64,000 bases of DNA, taken from positions 13,440,614-13,504,613 of the forward strand of contig CM055320.2 in assembly GCA_029255685.2 (NCBI GenBank), written 5' to 3'. Shown one piece after another: positions 22,234-35,705 of the stretch (position 1 is the stretch's first letter; each line of letters begins with the position of its first letter). A program made the translations under genes and the position numbers. The notes below the pieces were generated by a model. It was not told where the DNA came from. It did not search any database and saw nothing but the letters and a program-made list of their open reading frames with translations. The DNA is from Silene conica (taxonomy: Eukaryota; Streptophyta; Magnoliopsida; Caryophyllales; Caryophyllaceae).

Positions 22234-23386
22234 TGATATGCCGTATTTAGTACGAGTTTAAGAGGCGTGAATTAGTTGGATAAACATGATATAAATGGGT
22301 TGTTAGAAGGATAATTGCATTAAGATCCATATCGAGTTGTTGGCACTATTTTGGGAGTTTTAGAAGAGATTATGGATCAATGAAGTGTAGATATCTTTTG
22401 GCTTTGAGTATTCGTTAATCATGGATAGGGTGCATACGGTTTTGCCCTTTTTGGCCCATCAGGTGAAGAAGCGAACCATTGGTCAAGTCCGTTGTTCAAG
22501 CAAGGAAAGACGAAGAAGGAAGAAAAGCGTCAGAATTTCCCGCGGGTCGCGGATTTTCCCGCGGGTCGCGGATATGGCCGCGGGTCGCCCGTGTCTCGGC
22601 TAGTGTCGTTTTCTATTTTCTTTGTTTCCAACTTTCAGCGGGATTTTTAGGTTTTTATTTTATTTTTATTTTTTTAGGGATTTTGGGTATTAGGTTAAGT
22701 AGGAGGGAGACAGTATTTTGGCAGTTACGTTTTATTGGGAAGAAAAGAACTCTTGTTTTGTTTTCCTTACGCAAACTATGAAGAACTAATTCTCCCTTCT
22801 CGATTCAAGCTAATTTGAAGCTACAAGTTTATCAATTGTGAGACCGTCTTAATCCTCTATTTTATGCTTGAGTATTATTTATTCTCCGTCCATAATTTAT
22901 GATTGTTGTATGTTTAATTGATTTGGCCAATTGATTATTTCATCCTTCGCTCTAGTGCAATTCTATATGTTTGAATCCGTAATTGTTCAATTCGTTAGAT
23001 AAAGTTGCAACCTTTAATCCAATAAATTGTATGCGTTTCATAGTAGTTGGGTAAAAGGGGGAATAAATATATAATTCGAACCGATAACCGCGTGTGTTAA
23101 AGGTCGTTATTCTTGTTGTATGTTCTGTTCATTCATGCTGTTTATGAATTAAATCTAGACGCGTGGATTAGATTATTCATTGATTAGGTTGCTTAGTCTC
23201 GCGTTTCGAACTGAGTAATATTATCTGCGGAACATATAAGACTCTTATCTTACAACGGGATACTCAAGGGACAAATAGGGATTAATGGTCGACGATCAAT
23301 TGTTAACTAGTAGTGGATAAACCTTGACTCGGGTTTCTCAATCATCTGAAATCTTTGTTACTTTTAGTCTTTCACCTTTTTATTTA
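22234..23386 (+). repeat. 3' LTR of the Athila element, left part
   Basis: 1153 bp colinear with 11236-12389 of the 5' LTR. I count about ten substitutions and one indel. It stops after TTTTTATTTA, where the Helitron begins. The remainder is at 38663-38858. Confidence 0.95.
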
Positions 23387-23416
23387 CTAGTTGTAACAGC
23401 GCGCGCGATGCGCGCG
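23387..23416 (-). other. Helitron 3' terminus with hairpin
   Basis: CTAG (23387-23390), nine bases, then a stem CGCGCGC (23400-23406), loop GAT, and GCGCGCG (23410-23416). On the minus strand this is a hairpin just before a CTRR end, which acts as the Helitron replication terminator. Confidence 0.9.
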
Positions 23417-23500
23417 GAATTCCAAGGGACGTAATTTATGATTATATAAATATTCATAATTTCAACATAGTATTTTTTTTTTCGTATCATATTCATATGG

Positions 23501-23776
23501 CGTGTTGATTTGTTGTAGAGTAATTTTGATATACTGAATGATTAACATATTTGATTATAATCATATAGTCTATATATCTCATGTAAGTTACGTAAACATT
23601 GGCTCACGGGAATCGTCAACTTATAAGCTCAGAGCTAGCGTGTTGATTTGTTGTAGAGTGATTTTGATATACTGAGTGATTAACATATTTGATTATAATC
23701 ATATAGTCTATCTATCTCGTGTAAGTTACGTAAACATTGGCTCACGGGAATCGTCAACTTATAAGCTCAGAGCTAC
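23501..23776. repeat. 138-bp tandem duplication near the Helitron 3' end
   Basis: Two copies (23501-23638 and 23639-23776) of a unit beginning CGTGTTGATTTGTTGTAGAG, about 97% alike. A third, strongly diverged copy is at about 24009-24145. Non-coding. Subterminal repeats are common in Helitrons. Confidence 0.8.
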
Positions 23777-24829
23777 GTCCCACGACGGACCTCCTACTAC
23801 CCTGACTCTAGCATTCGTAAATTACGTTTCTGAGACTGATTATTGTCTGAATGACAACATTATACGTCAACTTATTTTCAATACTTTACAGTGGACAATC
23901 AACTGAATGACAACATTATATGACAACATTATACGTCATTTATCTGTCATTAAGTAAATATTCATAATTCCGACATGGTACATTGTTTTTTGCGTATCAT
24001 ATTTACGTGGCGTGTTAATTTATTTTAAAATGCTTTTGATGGAAGAATAATCATTTATTGAATAACTAACATCCCTAATTATAATCATTTAGACTGTCCA
24101 TCACATGTGAGATACGTAAACATTGGCCTACGGATATCATTTTCATGATTTTATACATGCACCACGACAATTCTAACCCGATTATTATTATTGTGTACTA
24201 AGCTGGTGTATTACGCTGTATTAGTAAACCTTTTGGGATGTGGACATTGTCTACTGAATTTTGCGTAGTGTATTTATTTAAACCGCTTAGACATCTTATC
24301 TATTGTAAAACGAATTTGTACTAAATTTTATTATGAATAGTGACGGCATAAAGAATTAACGTGACCATACATATATATAGCAGTCGTGAATCTGATCATC
24401 TGATGGATCAGTAGCTTCATTGCTGAGATAATGGACTACAGACGGACTTCATTTTTACAGTCAGATACCTAAACCTCTTTTTATGTGCATCATCTTTATA
24501 ATTTCAATACCTAAAACAGAAAAAGTCTAATAGAACAAAAAAAAAATGTATCATAAGTTCATATCTTTATCCTTCTCAAAATGCTGGAACAATCTATAAG
24601 TGAACACAAAAGAAGTTAAACAAAAAGGTTTCATTAACAATGAAAATTTAGGTGAGATTTAAGAGCATTGAACTTAATTTGAAAGCCGAATCCACTTTAG
24701 GAGAACTTATGAAAGAGCTTATTAAGAAGGTCGAATTCACTTTATCGTGTAAAGTTAATTTGAAGTACATATTTAATAAATCCAAAAAATTGAGATAAGA
24801 GGCTGCAGACCACTCCTAATGAGCTCTTT
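23777..24829. other. Helitron interior without a recognised gene
   Basis: AT-rich. Apart from the diverged third copy of the 138-bp repeat I see no coding frame or element end. Confidence 0.5.
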
Positions 24830-25434
24830 CATAAGTGCTTCTGCAAGCTCGCTCCACCTCTTGAGCACTGCATATAATCTCGATGATCGTATGGTATGGC
24901 ACGATATTGACCTGTTCCAATTTCTCCTGCATTTCTCTAAAGATGTTCAATGACCTTTCAAAATCCCCAACCTTAGCATGCATGGACTTGCATCTTGTAT
25001 ACATATGCTTGATAGGGTAGGCCATCATCACACTTGAGAAGCTTTCCCCAAGTCATATATGCTTCGACCAAATCACCTTCCTTAGAACAAGCCCTCAAAA
25101 TGGATAATAGAATATCTCTACTCTTCCTAATCCCTGTTGATACATCTCCTTTCGGAGAGATAACATTTGCTCTTTGGCAATGGAGTCCTGATAACTATGA
25201 AGCCAAAGAAGACCGCCCTAAACATCCTTGTATACCTCCAATCGACATGTAACTACATTATGGAAAATGAACTCGGCCTGTTTAAGATAATTCTTAGCAG
25301 TGTTAGCAGGTTTGTCAACAATAGTTCTGGATAGACTATTCTACAAGCTAAGCCGAGGCCGGTAAGCTCCTAAATGAATCATTTGGCTGTAAATTTCACA
25401 TGCTTGCTCAAAGTAGTCACCACCCAGCTTCCAC
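24830..25434 (-). pseudogene. captured pentatricopeptide-repeat protein fragment
   Basis: Read on the minus strand in several frames. In order: DYFEQACEIYSQMIHLGAY, then [45 protein letters not shown] and KVGDFERSLNIFREMQEKL. The last ends near a CSAQEVERA stretch at 24850. Helix-turn-helix repeats of about 35 residues with this spacing are typical of organellar RNA-binding PPR proteins. At least two frame changes and one stop are present, and there is no start or C-terminus, so this is a decayed fragment picked up by the Helitron. Which PPR gene is the source cannot be said. Confidence 0.75.
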
Positions 25435-28400
25435 AACTATAGTTTAAGACTCATGACCTAGAACAATTAACCTAGACTTAGTGAAAACCAATATCAACCT
25501 AAAAACCCCCAATTGTTACTTTGAGACTCATGACCTAGAACAATTAACACTCCCAACCTCCTTGTGGTTCGACCCTAACTTACTCTATCTATAGTTTAAG
25601 TTTAGGATTATAAATTTTATCTTTGACACTCTCAACGACGGGTATCAGTAAATTTGGCTCCTATTGCTGAAAGCCTGAAACAAATCACGTATAATTCCGT
25701 AATTTCAAATCAAAGGTAAAGCAAACTCTTTTCATCCAATATTGTTCACTAATATCACCACTTCACTCCTTAATATATTAGCTAAACCAGAAATGTAAGG
25801 ATAATGACGTGCAGACTTCTAAATGGGACTCACGTGTTGTACCCAGTGGAAATTTAGCTATGCTTATCAGTTAATAGATTCAATATTCAGCAGAGGTCAA
25901 CGGTCATGTGTTCAGTATAACAATTTACAATTTCTGCTTCGCCTAATTGTCTTAACATCAAGAAGTGTTAAGGCGTGCAAAAAGGTCAGAAAGACAAACC
26001 CAGTTGCAAAGTGACAAAATTGTTGATTCCATAAACACAACAGCAAGAATATCTTGCACAAGCAGTCGAGCTACTGAAGATGTAAGGGAGAATAATGCTT
26101 TTATCAGACCACTGAAGATTTGAAGATGAACCTAGGCCCACTTGCAACTTACAAGGCACTAACAAGGTGTAGTCAAGAGCTAAGGATGAAAGGGGCTAGC
26201 TTTGATTTGTCAAAGGAGCCTCAGATTAACAAGAGGACGAAAAGTTCGAGTGTTGAGATTAAATGGAAACCCATAACTTGGTGTTGTCAGTATTTAGTCA
26301 AAGTTTGCTTAGTTGTGTTTGCAGGACTTGCATTTCCAACACCAAAGTTGATCCTCTGTATATTATGATTCACTTGCACTTTCAGTAACTCATTCTTGAG
26401 TTCAACATTTGTTGTAGTAGCACATTCGAGTGCTTCTCCTTCTCCTTTAAGATCACATACTTTTGTAATTCTCCGTTTTGGAGTTATTTTAAGATAAACA
26501 TGCAATGATTTGAGAATTGCCTCTATTTTCTTGCATTCATGACCTCTTTGCTTGTTTATTTTTTTACCAGTCAAGTTCAGACAATTTCGCATGCGACAGA
26601 CGACCTATGTCCTTTATCTCTCATTTGATGATACAAGATTCACGCTTCTGTAACCTAAAGGATTTTTGAGTTTGTTTCATATGTGTGTATGCCTTAAAAC
26701 ATTTCCGAAGCTTGAGTTTAATCCATCTCGTTCATACCTCTTAACAAACTAATTTTGTAGTTTGCACTCTCTAATAATAATAATGCAGAAATAAAGATGG
26801 TTTCTACAAAGATTGGACATGCTGCTTCAAAAAGCCCCAGCGTGTTGAAGGAGATCGTCTACTGTGGAAGGAGATTTATGACATGTTGGAAAAGGTTAAT
26901 TACAACTATGGTACATACAAGAAGACTGGCCTCTGGTTACTTCTTATTTGTGAACCAAGTCTTGAGAATAAAAAAGTCTTGCTTGTGACGGATATAGTTG
27001 AAAACGGATACTTTACTCTCACAATCAAGCCAATGGACATGCAAGTGGGAGGAAATGGACCATCTTATTGATAGTGTCACTTACATTATGTGAGAGGACC
27101 TTATCCGTCTTCAGCTTGTGATGGATAGTGTCCGTCTTAAATGAGAATTTGTAATTGAAATAGCCTGCACAAACTATTTTTCTATTTCTCGTAGTGCTAT
27201 CGTCCTTTCGGAGCTCTATCGATCATTTGCAAACCTGACTTTACACATTGCTTGGAGCACGTAACTACGTAACACCATCACCTAGCTAATTATTCATAGT
27301 AGCTCATTAGACAACCATTGCAAAAGCATACGTACTTTCGAGCAAATTAGGATTCTCAAAACCGATTTTGACCTTATAAAATTACCAGTCTCTTGTGAAA
27401 ACACCCGTGGATTAGTTGATAAAAAGTAGAGGAGCAAAAGAGGCAAAGTTGTATATTCATTTCATACCTTGATCCTTGTTGAAAACCAACATAACTAATT
27501 GACATAAAAAGAACATACTAATCCTTCATTACAAGGACAGGTGAATGAGCATAGTCTAGATCAAGCTATCCGGGCAATAGCGCATACTTATGTTCTAGTT
27601 TCTATTGGCCGGTGACATCATCACGCAGTCAAATGAACAACAACAAGCAATCAGTTTATTCAACTATAATTTTCGAGACTTGGTTGTTGTTCAACCAGCA
27701 TTTGTTCCAAGTTTTGAGCACATCAAGTTCAGAAAAAAAACCAACGTTCTGCAATTTTTTGTACCATGTTTACCACAAATAATCCAAGACAACCTCCCAA
27801 TTTATGGATGGTCCGAAGGAATTAGGCTAATAATGACTGATCTATATGAATTACACAGAATAGATAACTGGAATAAATACACAAACAGATTTTCACCTCA
27901 TGTTTATATCATAAATGACAAGAATATGATTGTAAAGTTGAAAATTCTAGTTTTTACCATTTTGGTGTATAAAAGCAAGGCTTAACATCCCAGCGCTTTT
28001 ATGTACAGCAACGATTTCTGCAGCTCTAACAACCATACAACGATGTGCATTCCCATCAGTCGTGCTTTTAAAATAATCATTTGCAACCACAGTTATCCTT
28101 GTCAGAAATGAGCTCTTCTGAAATAATTTCGCCTCAATGACTGCTTCAGAAGAGAATTTGCCAATAATTAAAAATGTGTCAAAAGATGATCGTTGTAGCT
28201 GAGAAAATACACATTTAAAAAGAAAACTTAGTCTGCTGGGAGATGGCCATATTAAGATTATTTGAGACAGACCTAAAAATCAACTCAACTCAACTCAACT
28301 CCCAACCCTATATACTCATTCATCCACTAAAATCCTTAAACCAAGAAATAACTTAATAGAGTATTGGATCACTATCATATGACACATTGGGAATATAGGT

Positions 28401-29479
28401 ACAAACAAGAGGTAGCATTTGCAAGATAAAACGCAATCTCAATGAGAACAATTACGAAGGATATCGAGTTTATTACTCCATAAATACCTAAATGCAAATC
28501 TTACATATCAGAGTATCGAATGGTTAACAAACCAACCCTGATTTGGAAAAATGATACAGGGAATTTCATGGCTGACAAAGCAATCAATAAACTCGAGAGA
28601 ATATAATCCTGAACAAGCCAAAGCTAAGCTACCTGTGATTAAAAGAACTTCCTCCTCCTTGGGGAAAACTAATGAGCTCATTAGCTCAATAATCAACAGT
28701 ACCACGATGGCTCTGTTAATTAACAGTGTCAAGTGGATGCGTTTACATATCTTAATATATTAATTCTGAGACATTGGGAGTATAACCCTTGGAATTCTAA
28801 GAAGACAATTCTAAATTCACAACTTAAGCTAAGATTAGTGCAAAAGTACAAAAGTTATGGTCAGCTCTGCTTAGGGTTAGGGCGGCCGTTTGCCTGACAT
28901 AATAAACTGGTAACACTTGGGTAGAAGAGTCATACTGGTGAGCAAATCATTGGCCTCTCTTTGTGGGAAGTAATCTACCAAAATCATTACTAACACCGGG
29001 GATCATTGTCCACCCTTTTTCAGAACAAAGAAAAAGAGTATTTTGGTTTTATCAAAAAAGGCAGAATTCATTTACTGGCCACGATTTAGCTATTTCGGCA
29101 TTTTTTCATGCAACATTTAAAAACACGAGTTCACTTCAGTAAGTTGCACAACTGGATAGGTATATGCTGCAAGCTTATTGAACTATCAATCAACCATAAA
29201 AAGGAAATAATCTCAGTAATCTGAAGAGGACAAGTTTTAGTCATACACTAATACCAACGAATTATTGACCGCACACAGGCAATCATTAGTCTTCAACATC
29301 AACAGAATTACTCGTGGCAATCTCCTTAGAAGTTCTGAGATCTGAGGAAAGTATTGCGACGCATACATCTGCCACAAACAACTTATACAGTGTGAATAAT
29401 CGACAGTTACTTAGAAAAGTAAAACATCGTAAATTAATCAACACAGGAGTATTTTTCAGTTTTTAACAGGATGAACATT
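25435..29479. other. Helitron interior, mostly unassigned
   Basis: No confident gene. Items seen: a stretch at about 25545-25665 (GTGGTTCGACCCTAAC, then CAACGACGGGTATCA) resembling the inner edge of a Gypsy LTR; a Mutator-MITE-like relic at about 26968-27150 with CTTGCTTGTGACGG and GAGAATTTGT ends; and a 126-codon open frame at 27605-27985 whose composition does not look like a real protein. A CTCAACTCAACTCAACTC run lies at about 28286. Confidence 0.4.
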
Positions 29480-29560
29480 AGCAACGACAAGTCGACGACA
29501 ACAACATCAGAGCCTTAATCCCAAAAATGATTTGGGGTCGGCCGACATGAATCATCCTTT
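29480..29560 (+). repeat. plant SINE-like fragment
   Basis: Contains CCTTAATCCCAAAAATGATT followed by TGGGGTCGGC and CATGAATC, a sequence common in plant SINE families. No clear tRNA-like head or TSD, so only a fragment is claimed. Nearby, 29640-29720 and 29735-29815 are an imperfect direct duplication. Confidence 0.5.
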
Positions 29561-30780
29561 AGAACCGTCCATGGGTGATTGCACACCTCAAAATGCGAAA
29601 ATATAGAAAAGGAAAAGTGAAAAACAAAAGGGCGTGAAACATAATACAAAAGTTAAAATCAAGAATAAAAATTAAAATGATTTTGAAAACCAAAGTAAAA
29701 CTTAAGGGTCCAGATTTCTTTTAAATAACTTAGAATTTAAATCAAGAAGAAAAATTAAAATGATTTTGAAAACCGAAGTAAAACTTAAGGGTCCAGAATA
29801 CCTTAAAACTGAACCAAGTATTAATATATATATACAAGTCGGCAACTGTGAATAAATGGTCTACAATTCTCATTAGTAATATATGTGACATGCGGAAGTT
29901 CACCTGTAGTTCTGAACGATCGCTGTCTCTCCCTTGTACCACTAAATGGTCAATTGATGTATCAATTACCCTATTCCAAGGCCTCATCGTTAGAATACCC
30001 GCGAACAGCGCATGCAGGTCCTCCCAGCACCTAGTTTTTCACACTTTTCTTTTATTGCTTTCACATCGGAGAATACCAATCCCTGCAAAGCACGACACAG
30101 ATTACACTGAGTTGAGTTATTTCCCTACTCTTCTTAAAGACATCAAGAAACACGGGAAAGCAAACTCAAACCTTCCATAGTGAAGCATAGTTGATTCTCA
30201 TTGAGAAATCAAGTTATTTATATAGACCATGGTGCAGTAATACCAGTTGCGGTTTTCTCTTGGATGCCAATGGGAGCACAGTCGAAAATATGTGAAAAAT
30301 AAAAATTACAGGACAATTCAAGGATCAATATAATAGTCGGTGCAAGACAGAGCAATTGACCCCTAGTGACATAATGCAGTTATATCACTTACATCTGTAG
30401 ACAATCTTACCACTATATTATAGGAAGATATAGTCGGTGCTAGTACAATTATCTTCACTTATATTCCTCCCGCAATGCAAAATTGTATTTGTGTATTACT
30501 AATTACTATTACAGTATGCTTTCTTCGCCTCATTGAAAAAAAAATTATAAGATAATATGCTCTGAAATAAAACCGCGAATGTCTAGAGTCTAAACCATGT
30601 AGGGCATGTATCCAACACAATGACCTAACATGATTTCCCACACGATAATTTATATTAAGATAAAAAGATCAAGAGACCAAACTTATATATGTCAAGGCTA
30701 TCAGATTCTAATTCAAAATTTCAGAACAAAATTTTAGATCCAACAAGTAACCCGAACTCAACCTGAGGCTAAACTAATTA

Positions 30781-31205
30781 ACCAATAGCAAACATACTTG
30801 TCACACCTTGACTAACCTCGAAATCATTCAGGCTCGAAAGATCCTTCCTGAAATGATTAGTAACAAGAATAATAACATCAGTATCCTCATTAAACGACGT
30901 CGTTGCAGCTAAATACCCGATTTTTTTCATATAAAATTGGGGAAAACTATTCACTTCAACAATATTAAACGCTGCCCAACTCATACCTACACCATAAATT
31001 GAATTTAAATAAGTTAATTTAAGAAGAGCCGAAGATTTTGTACATGGGCCAGATGACTTGATTGCATGACGAATTTCATCAATTGTGATGGAAATGAAGG
31101 TTCATGAGAACTGGGTTGAAGAATAAGGGGAAAAAAGCGAATTCCTTTGATTAAATCGTCTAATGATCGTTGGAATAGGGTTTCCATTATTGATGAGTTC
31201 GACAT
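30781..31205 (-). pseudogene. captured 5' coding part of AP-3 complex subunit delta
   Basis: AP-3 delta is the large adaptin of the coat complex that sorts proteins to the vacuole. Starting at the ATG complementary to 31203-31205 the minus strand reads MSNSSIMETLFQRSLDDLIK, the known plant N-terminus. After a frame change near 31120 it continues DEIRHAIKSSG, KSSALLKLTYLNSIYG, MSWAAFNIVEV, KKIGYLAATTSFNEDTDV and TNHFRKDLSS, the first adaptin repeats. About 140 codons remain of a protein normally near 900 residues or more. It is intron-free like the plant gene, frameshifted and truncated. Confidence 0.85.
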
Positions 31206-32412
31206 TCTAGGAATTTCAAGATGTTGTAGCGATCCTCAAGCCCTGATATGTAAATCAGCTGAAACACATATTCCAAACTCAAGCCCTCGAAGTGGAGGCA
31301 ATATAGACCTTTAAACTGTCTACTCTAGTCAAAGTAAACAAATGTAAAGCTTTCAATTGCCCATAAACCATAGTTGCAGTAGAAGCGACATTGGAACTCT
31401 CTGGTTCAAATAACTCGTTCAAGTTTCAATGAATTATTTTGCCCATCCAACAGCTCTTCCTATTTCAGCAAGGTGAAATAACATGTGACGACAAAACAAG
31501 ATTTTATTATCGAGGCAATAGAGTTTAAGGCAAGATAAATACTCATAGTCTACGAATGAAACAGATTTCAGGGGATGTGTACCGGTAATCGCCAAGCTTG
31601 TCAACATTGGAACATAGTTGTACCGTCTTTCCTCCCTCGATTGTCGAAATATTTTGATCCCATAATCTCTTTACATGGTTTTGGCCATTAATCACTTGTA
31701 ACTTTTCCAAGAGAAGAATAATCTGCAATTCAGAAATAATTAGGTAGAATCGTTCCATTATGTATTTACTCGAACATAGTTTGACACATATTTGACTGTT
31801 CCTACACTACTTGATCAGAAAGATAATATATAGAAATGATCGAGTTGAATCTAAGTAACACAAAAAATTCCAAGATTAGAAATTATAGAGTACACAATGA
31901 ACATATCAATAGCCTTAATATGCCTGGCTCAAAATCGATAGATCTGTCACATTACGATAAGAAGGTAGTTGATAATAATATGACTCGACCTAGAATGACC
32001 AGATAAAGAGTAACCCCAACCTAGAACCGACCTTATCACCCTAACGAAGTATCTAATGGACTGAAAAATGCCGCAGAAGAGCAATCGGAACCAGAAAATC
32101 TACTCATGAGGGGAAATTGCACAAGTCTCAAGATTTTAAACGTCGGAATTCGGGTTTGGATCTTCTGTCAGAGAAAATTGAAGACCGCTTGAACTCTTAA
32201 CGTCTAACGAAGAGAAATTTAAAGCAAGAAAATATGATCATTTGATCATAAGGGCCTCTGACCATAAGGGCACACACTCCTATGTATGTCCAACCTGTTC
32301 TCTTGTCTTTGGTTCAATAAGGTGGAGCGTTTTACCCGTAGGGATCAGTAAAACTTTGCATATACATACCAAAAGTTGAGAAAGAAAAATCCTAACAGCC
32401 TTTTCTATCTTG
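31206..32412. other. Helitron interior without a recognised gene
   Basis: AT-rich. A minus-strand open frame at 31543-31758 (contains VINGQNHVKRLWDQNIS) might be an exon fragment but I cannot name it. Confidence 0.35.
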
Positions 32413-32569
32413 ACATGTTCAAGGTAAGGGCCTTATGACACCTAACACAATAACAAACACCAATACCTCAGTCCTCAGGCGTCAAGAGACCCCTCAAATA
32501 GTGGGGTTAGGGGGTAAGATGTACGTAGCCGCCCTGTTTACAATAGCAACCAAATCACGAAGAGCACAC
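32413..32569. repeat. SINE-like sequence abutting the CDPK exon
   Basis: Carries GGGGTAAGATGTACGTAGCC and CCTCAAATAGTGGGGTTAGG, sequences common in plant SINEs. It joins the CDPK exon directly at about 32570, where the kinase protein sequence loses its family pattern. Confidence 0.45.
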
Positions 32570-32905
32570 TGCTTAAGCCGTGACCTCACGGTATCTCTTG
32601 AAGGCACATTCGAAGCTTGCTTTGCATTATGTATCCAGGGATGATCTGCAAAACGAGGAGAAAATATTCAATTTAGTCCGTCAATTGCAGACTGGCACAA
32701 AGCCAAGTTCATACTTCGAAATAACGAGAAAACAACACGTATAAAGACTCACCAAGAACTTGCTGAGCAGTTAAACGCTTCTTAGGGTCGGGATCCAACA
32801 TCTGCTTGACAAGGTTTTTAGCATTATCAGAGATTTGAGGCCATGGTTCCCTCTTAAAATTTAGATTCCCTCGCAAAATCACCAAAGCCACCCCTTGTTC
32901 CGTCT
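32570..32905 (-). pseudogene. captured calcium-dependent protein kinase fragment (two exons)
   Basis: Minus-strand exon 32753-32905 reads [33 protein letters not shown] and [15 protein letters not shown], the end of the kinase C-lobe. It is followed by a GTGAGT donor. A TTTTGCAG acceptor opens the next exon (from 32645 downward), [20 protein letters not shown] then RSRLKQ, which leads into the autoinhibitory junction. Sequence and exon phase match plant CDPKs (CPK family). ATP-binding and catalytic loops and EF hands are missing. The intron with its splice sites shows capture from genomic DNA, not from mRNA. Confidence 0.88.
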
Positions 32906-33870
32906 CTGTACATTCAAAGAGTTTTATAAGTATCAGAATTAACAGTCACTGTTCGACTGCATAAGCATTTGGAATGCTTACAGCATCTTCCAAAGAGAAT
33001 CGTCATACATGCAAAACCAACCCATCAGCCTAATATACTCGCAGAATTGGTTGGTTTCACATGTAAGACCGTCTCATACAGAACTCATTGCTTTAGCAAG
33101 GAAATTAAATTCATATTTTTCTCGAAAAGTTGATCATGAGAACATGAAGGTAGTAGTGAGCATGATGAAAAGAAGGTTGAAACAGTACCTTGAGAATGTG
33201 TGAATTAAAGATGGTGAATTTAAGTTAAAGACGACTTCATACTAATTTTACCTAATGCATTGCGTATGAGATTGTCACTCACTTCATCCTCTTTTTTCCA
33301 TTTTCAATGAGACGAATAAACCTGAAAAAAATCTCGACGTGTTCAAGGGGAGCAACAACAGTTTTAGCAACACCACCAGCAATAAGTACCTTTGTAAAAA
33401 GAGGCATCTTATTCAAACACATTTCCTGTGTAACAGCAGATTCTCACGCCACTGCAAGTCCCATTGCGACAATCAGTATTTGTTTAGACATGAATTTGAT
33501 TGTGAAAGAAGTAAATAATTGAAGCAGTAAATAATTGAAGTAGTAAAGAATGCGTAACAGATGTCAATGTAACAGATGAACCACCATCAGTGAAAGAGTA
33601 ACAAACACTACAATCTGTCAGCAAGCAGTAGGCACAAAAGAGGGATGAAAGTCAGATATGTTGTAAGTAAAGCTTCAGGTATGACTTACATCCTCAAACC
33701 TCAGCACTTCACCATAAGCTACGCCCAAGTTATACATTGCATCAGCATAATGCCAATTGTAATACAATGCCTTTTTTAAAACACGAAAACTCGTAATATC
33801 TGTAAATCATACATTGCATCAGATTTGGGATTATAGAAGGTGTTTGAGAACTCACAACGCAGAGGCTAAC
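32906..33870. other. Helitron interior without a recognised gene
   Basis: No clear coding segment. A short direct repeat AGTAAATAATTGAAG occurs at about 33509-33541. Confidence 0.35.
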
Positions 33871-33942
33871 CAGTTGTCTGATGAAGCTTGGGAAGTTGTG
33901 ATGCTTAAAGAACTTGGGTAACAAATCCCTGGAAGACTCAGG
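33871..33942 (-). pseudogene. captured heat-shock transcription factor exon end
   Basis: The minus strand reads [20 protein letters not shown] then IRQL, the recognition-helix segment of the HSF DNA-binding domain. The reading stops at a possible GTTAGC donor, near where HSF genes carry their conserved intron in the DNA-binding domain. Only about 24 codons are present. No other part of an HSF is visible around it. Confidence 0.75.
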
Positions 33943-34284
33943 AGGGTTCTACACAATGAAGCTGTTATTGTTCAAACTCCACGAAACGATCGAGTCAGTA
34001 GTGGGATCATCCACCATCTCGTAAGTCTTTGTAAGGAATGGAGGCAAAGCATTCGATCGACACTGCCATCAACATTTGACTTATTTGAAGAACGGGTACT
34101 TTGGGAACATGTGAAGCAGTTTCCTATTCTGACGAATGAACAAATAAATTATCGCAATATGGCCATTATGCGGATGCTAAAGGATGAACAATTCAATGAT
34201 CCCAGCCTCCATCTCGCCCACTACCTAGAGACATTTACTCCTAATTTTTTTAAACACACATCTAGAATAATTTGGAAGGCATAG
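33922..34284 (+). CDS. unidentified open stretch of 120 codons (no ATG start)
   Basis: Plus-strand frame open from just after a TAA at 33919 to TAG 34282. It reads [56 protein letters not shown] and [16 protein letters not shown]. The composition is convincingly protein-like, but there is no starting ATG, so it is probably an exon or fragment captured in the opposite orientation to its neighbours. I do not recognise the family. Confidence 0.4.
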   Translation, partial: QIPGRLRRVLHNEAVIVQTPRNDRVSSGIIHHLVSLCKEWRQSIRSTLPSTFDLFEERVLWEHVKQFPILTNEQINYRNMAIMRMLKDEQFNDPSLHLAHYLETFTPNFFKHTSRIIWKA

Positions 34285-35705
34285 CTAATAAACAAGCTCA
34301 ATTCGCATAAGTCAATCTTTGATTCTGACATCTGAATATAAAAGATGATGAAAACCAGGTCCATTTCATACAGAAATTGGGTTATCAAGTCAGCATCTAA
34401 TGACGAACTCTAAGGCTCTAAACATTTCAAAATTCAGATCAAAACCAAGCTAAGCATAAGACACCCCTTGAAAGAAACAAACAATAAACCACAAAACGAG
34501 AGAGCCCATACCGTCCTTGATAAGCCTCGTTTATCACTTGAAAATTTGATGTGGCACCGTCCTCGCCTTTTTGTATTAATTAAATTTACTACTCCATATC
34601 AGTCTGTTATTACCAACATCATCAGTACATGCTCAGGAGAAATAGTCCGTTTGTCTTCTCTGGAAACCGCATACGAGCATCTACGACAAAGCACGTGTCT
34701 GCAAGGAATCATTGCAAGATCTACTTCGGCAGCCAAGCAGATTCGACATTGTCATGCTGCATTTGTTGTATCTTATCTGCACTTTCCGCCTTGTCCTGCA
34801 TTTACCACAATGGGATCAAATCGGGTGTAGAGCAATCACCAACGAACCAGAATCAACCTGATTTCAAATGTTTCTTAGACCAACTTGACCTGATATTATG
34901 TGTTGCAGACTCAAGTCTACACACCGTAATGGTTTGCAAACTATCACGTATGTCTAGAATTTACTTTGGTGATAAGCAACAGCCGACAAAAACCCAATTA
35001 CGAGGAATTGAGTTTCACTGCCTCCCTTACAGCTGATTTAATATGAAAGTTCTACACCTGGATACCACGCATAAGTCTTTAGCGAGTCAAAGATAATAAA
35101 AAGTCATAGAATCCTTATGACTGCCCACACCTGAATACTTAATACAAAACAATTCAACAACAGAATAACATGCCTTACTCTTCACAAACATTAATCAACC
35201 TTAGTCACAAATCATGGTCAGAATCACAACGGAAGAATAGATACACCTCCAACACCATAACACATACATTGGGCTTAAAACATTCAGGCTTCTAATAAAA
35301 ACTTAGTACTCTAAGGGTCTTAGTCTGGTTGTAGGAAGTATGTTTATAAATAGCATCACCATTTCCCAAGTGCCTAAAGAGCTCCTGCAAATTGTAAGAT
35401 AAGTGCCTTCTAATGATGCTCAATAGTGTTTTTAATAAGCCAATTCCCCAAGAAGCACTAAACACGTAAACAATCTCGCACAACTCTCTAAAGGTTTTGG
35501 GATTAAAACAAAAATAACGTACCATGTTTGCCTTGTTCAGTATAATTGCTAACATCAGATTCACGATACACTCTGATAGCATGTATTACCAGTTTATGCC
35601 AAAAGGAAAAAGGTTTAAGAAAAGACACTGTTCCAAGACCCGCAAATATTTGTCAATATCCGTATCATTGAATAAATACAGAAGATTAAGTGGGTTAAAA
35701 CTCAC
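34285..35705. other. Helitron interior, unassigned
   Basis: Contains a cysteine-rich segment near 34690-34810 that can be read as RING-like on either strand, and a 96-codon minus frame at 35292-35582. Neither can be assigned. Confidence 0.35.

Noticed and set aside
27605..27985. 126-codon plus-strand frame in the Helitron as a gene
   Set aside because: No recognisable domain and an AT-driven composition. It does not begin or end at splice sites.
34629..34840. RING finger fragment in the Helitron
   Set aside because: Cys/His patterns appear on both strands (CKIYFGSQAD on plus, IPCRHVLCRRCS on minus), but neither has the full C3HC4 spacing, so no call was made.
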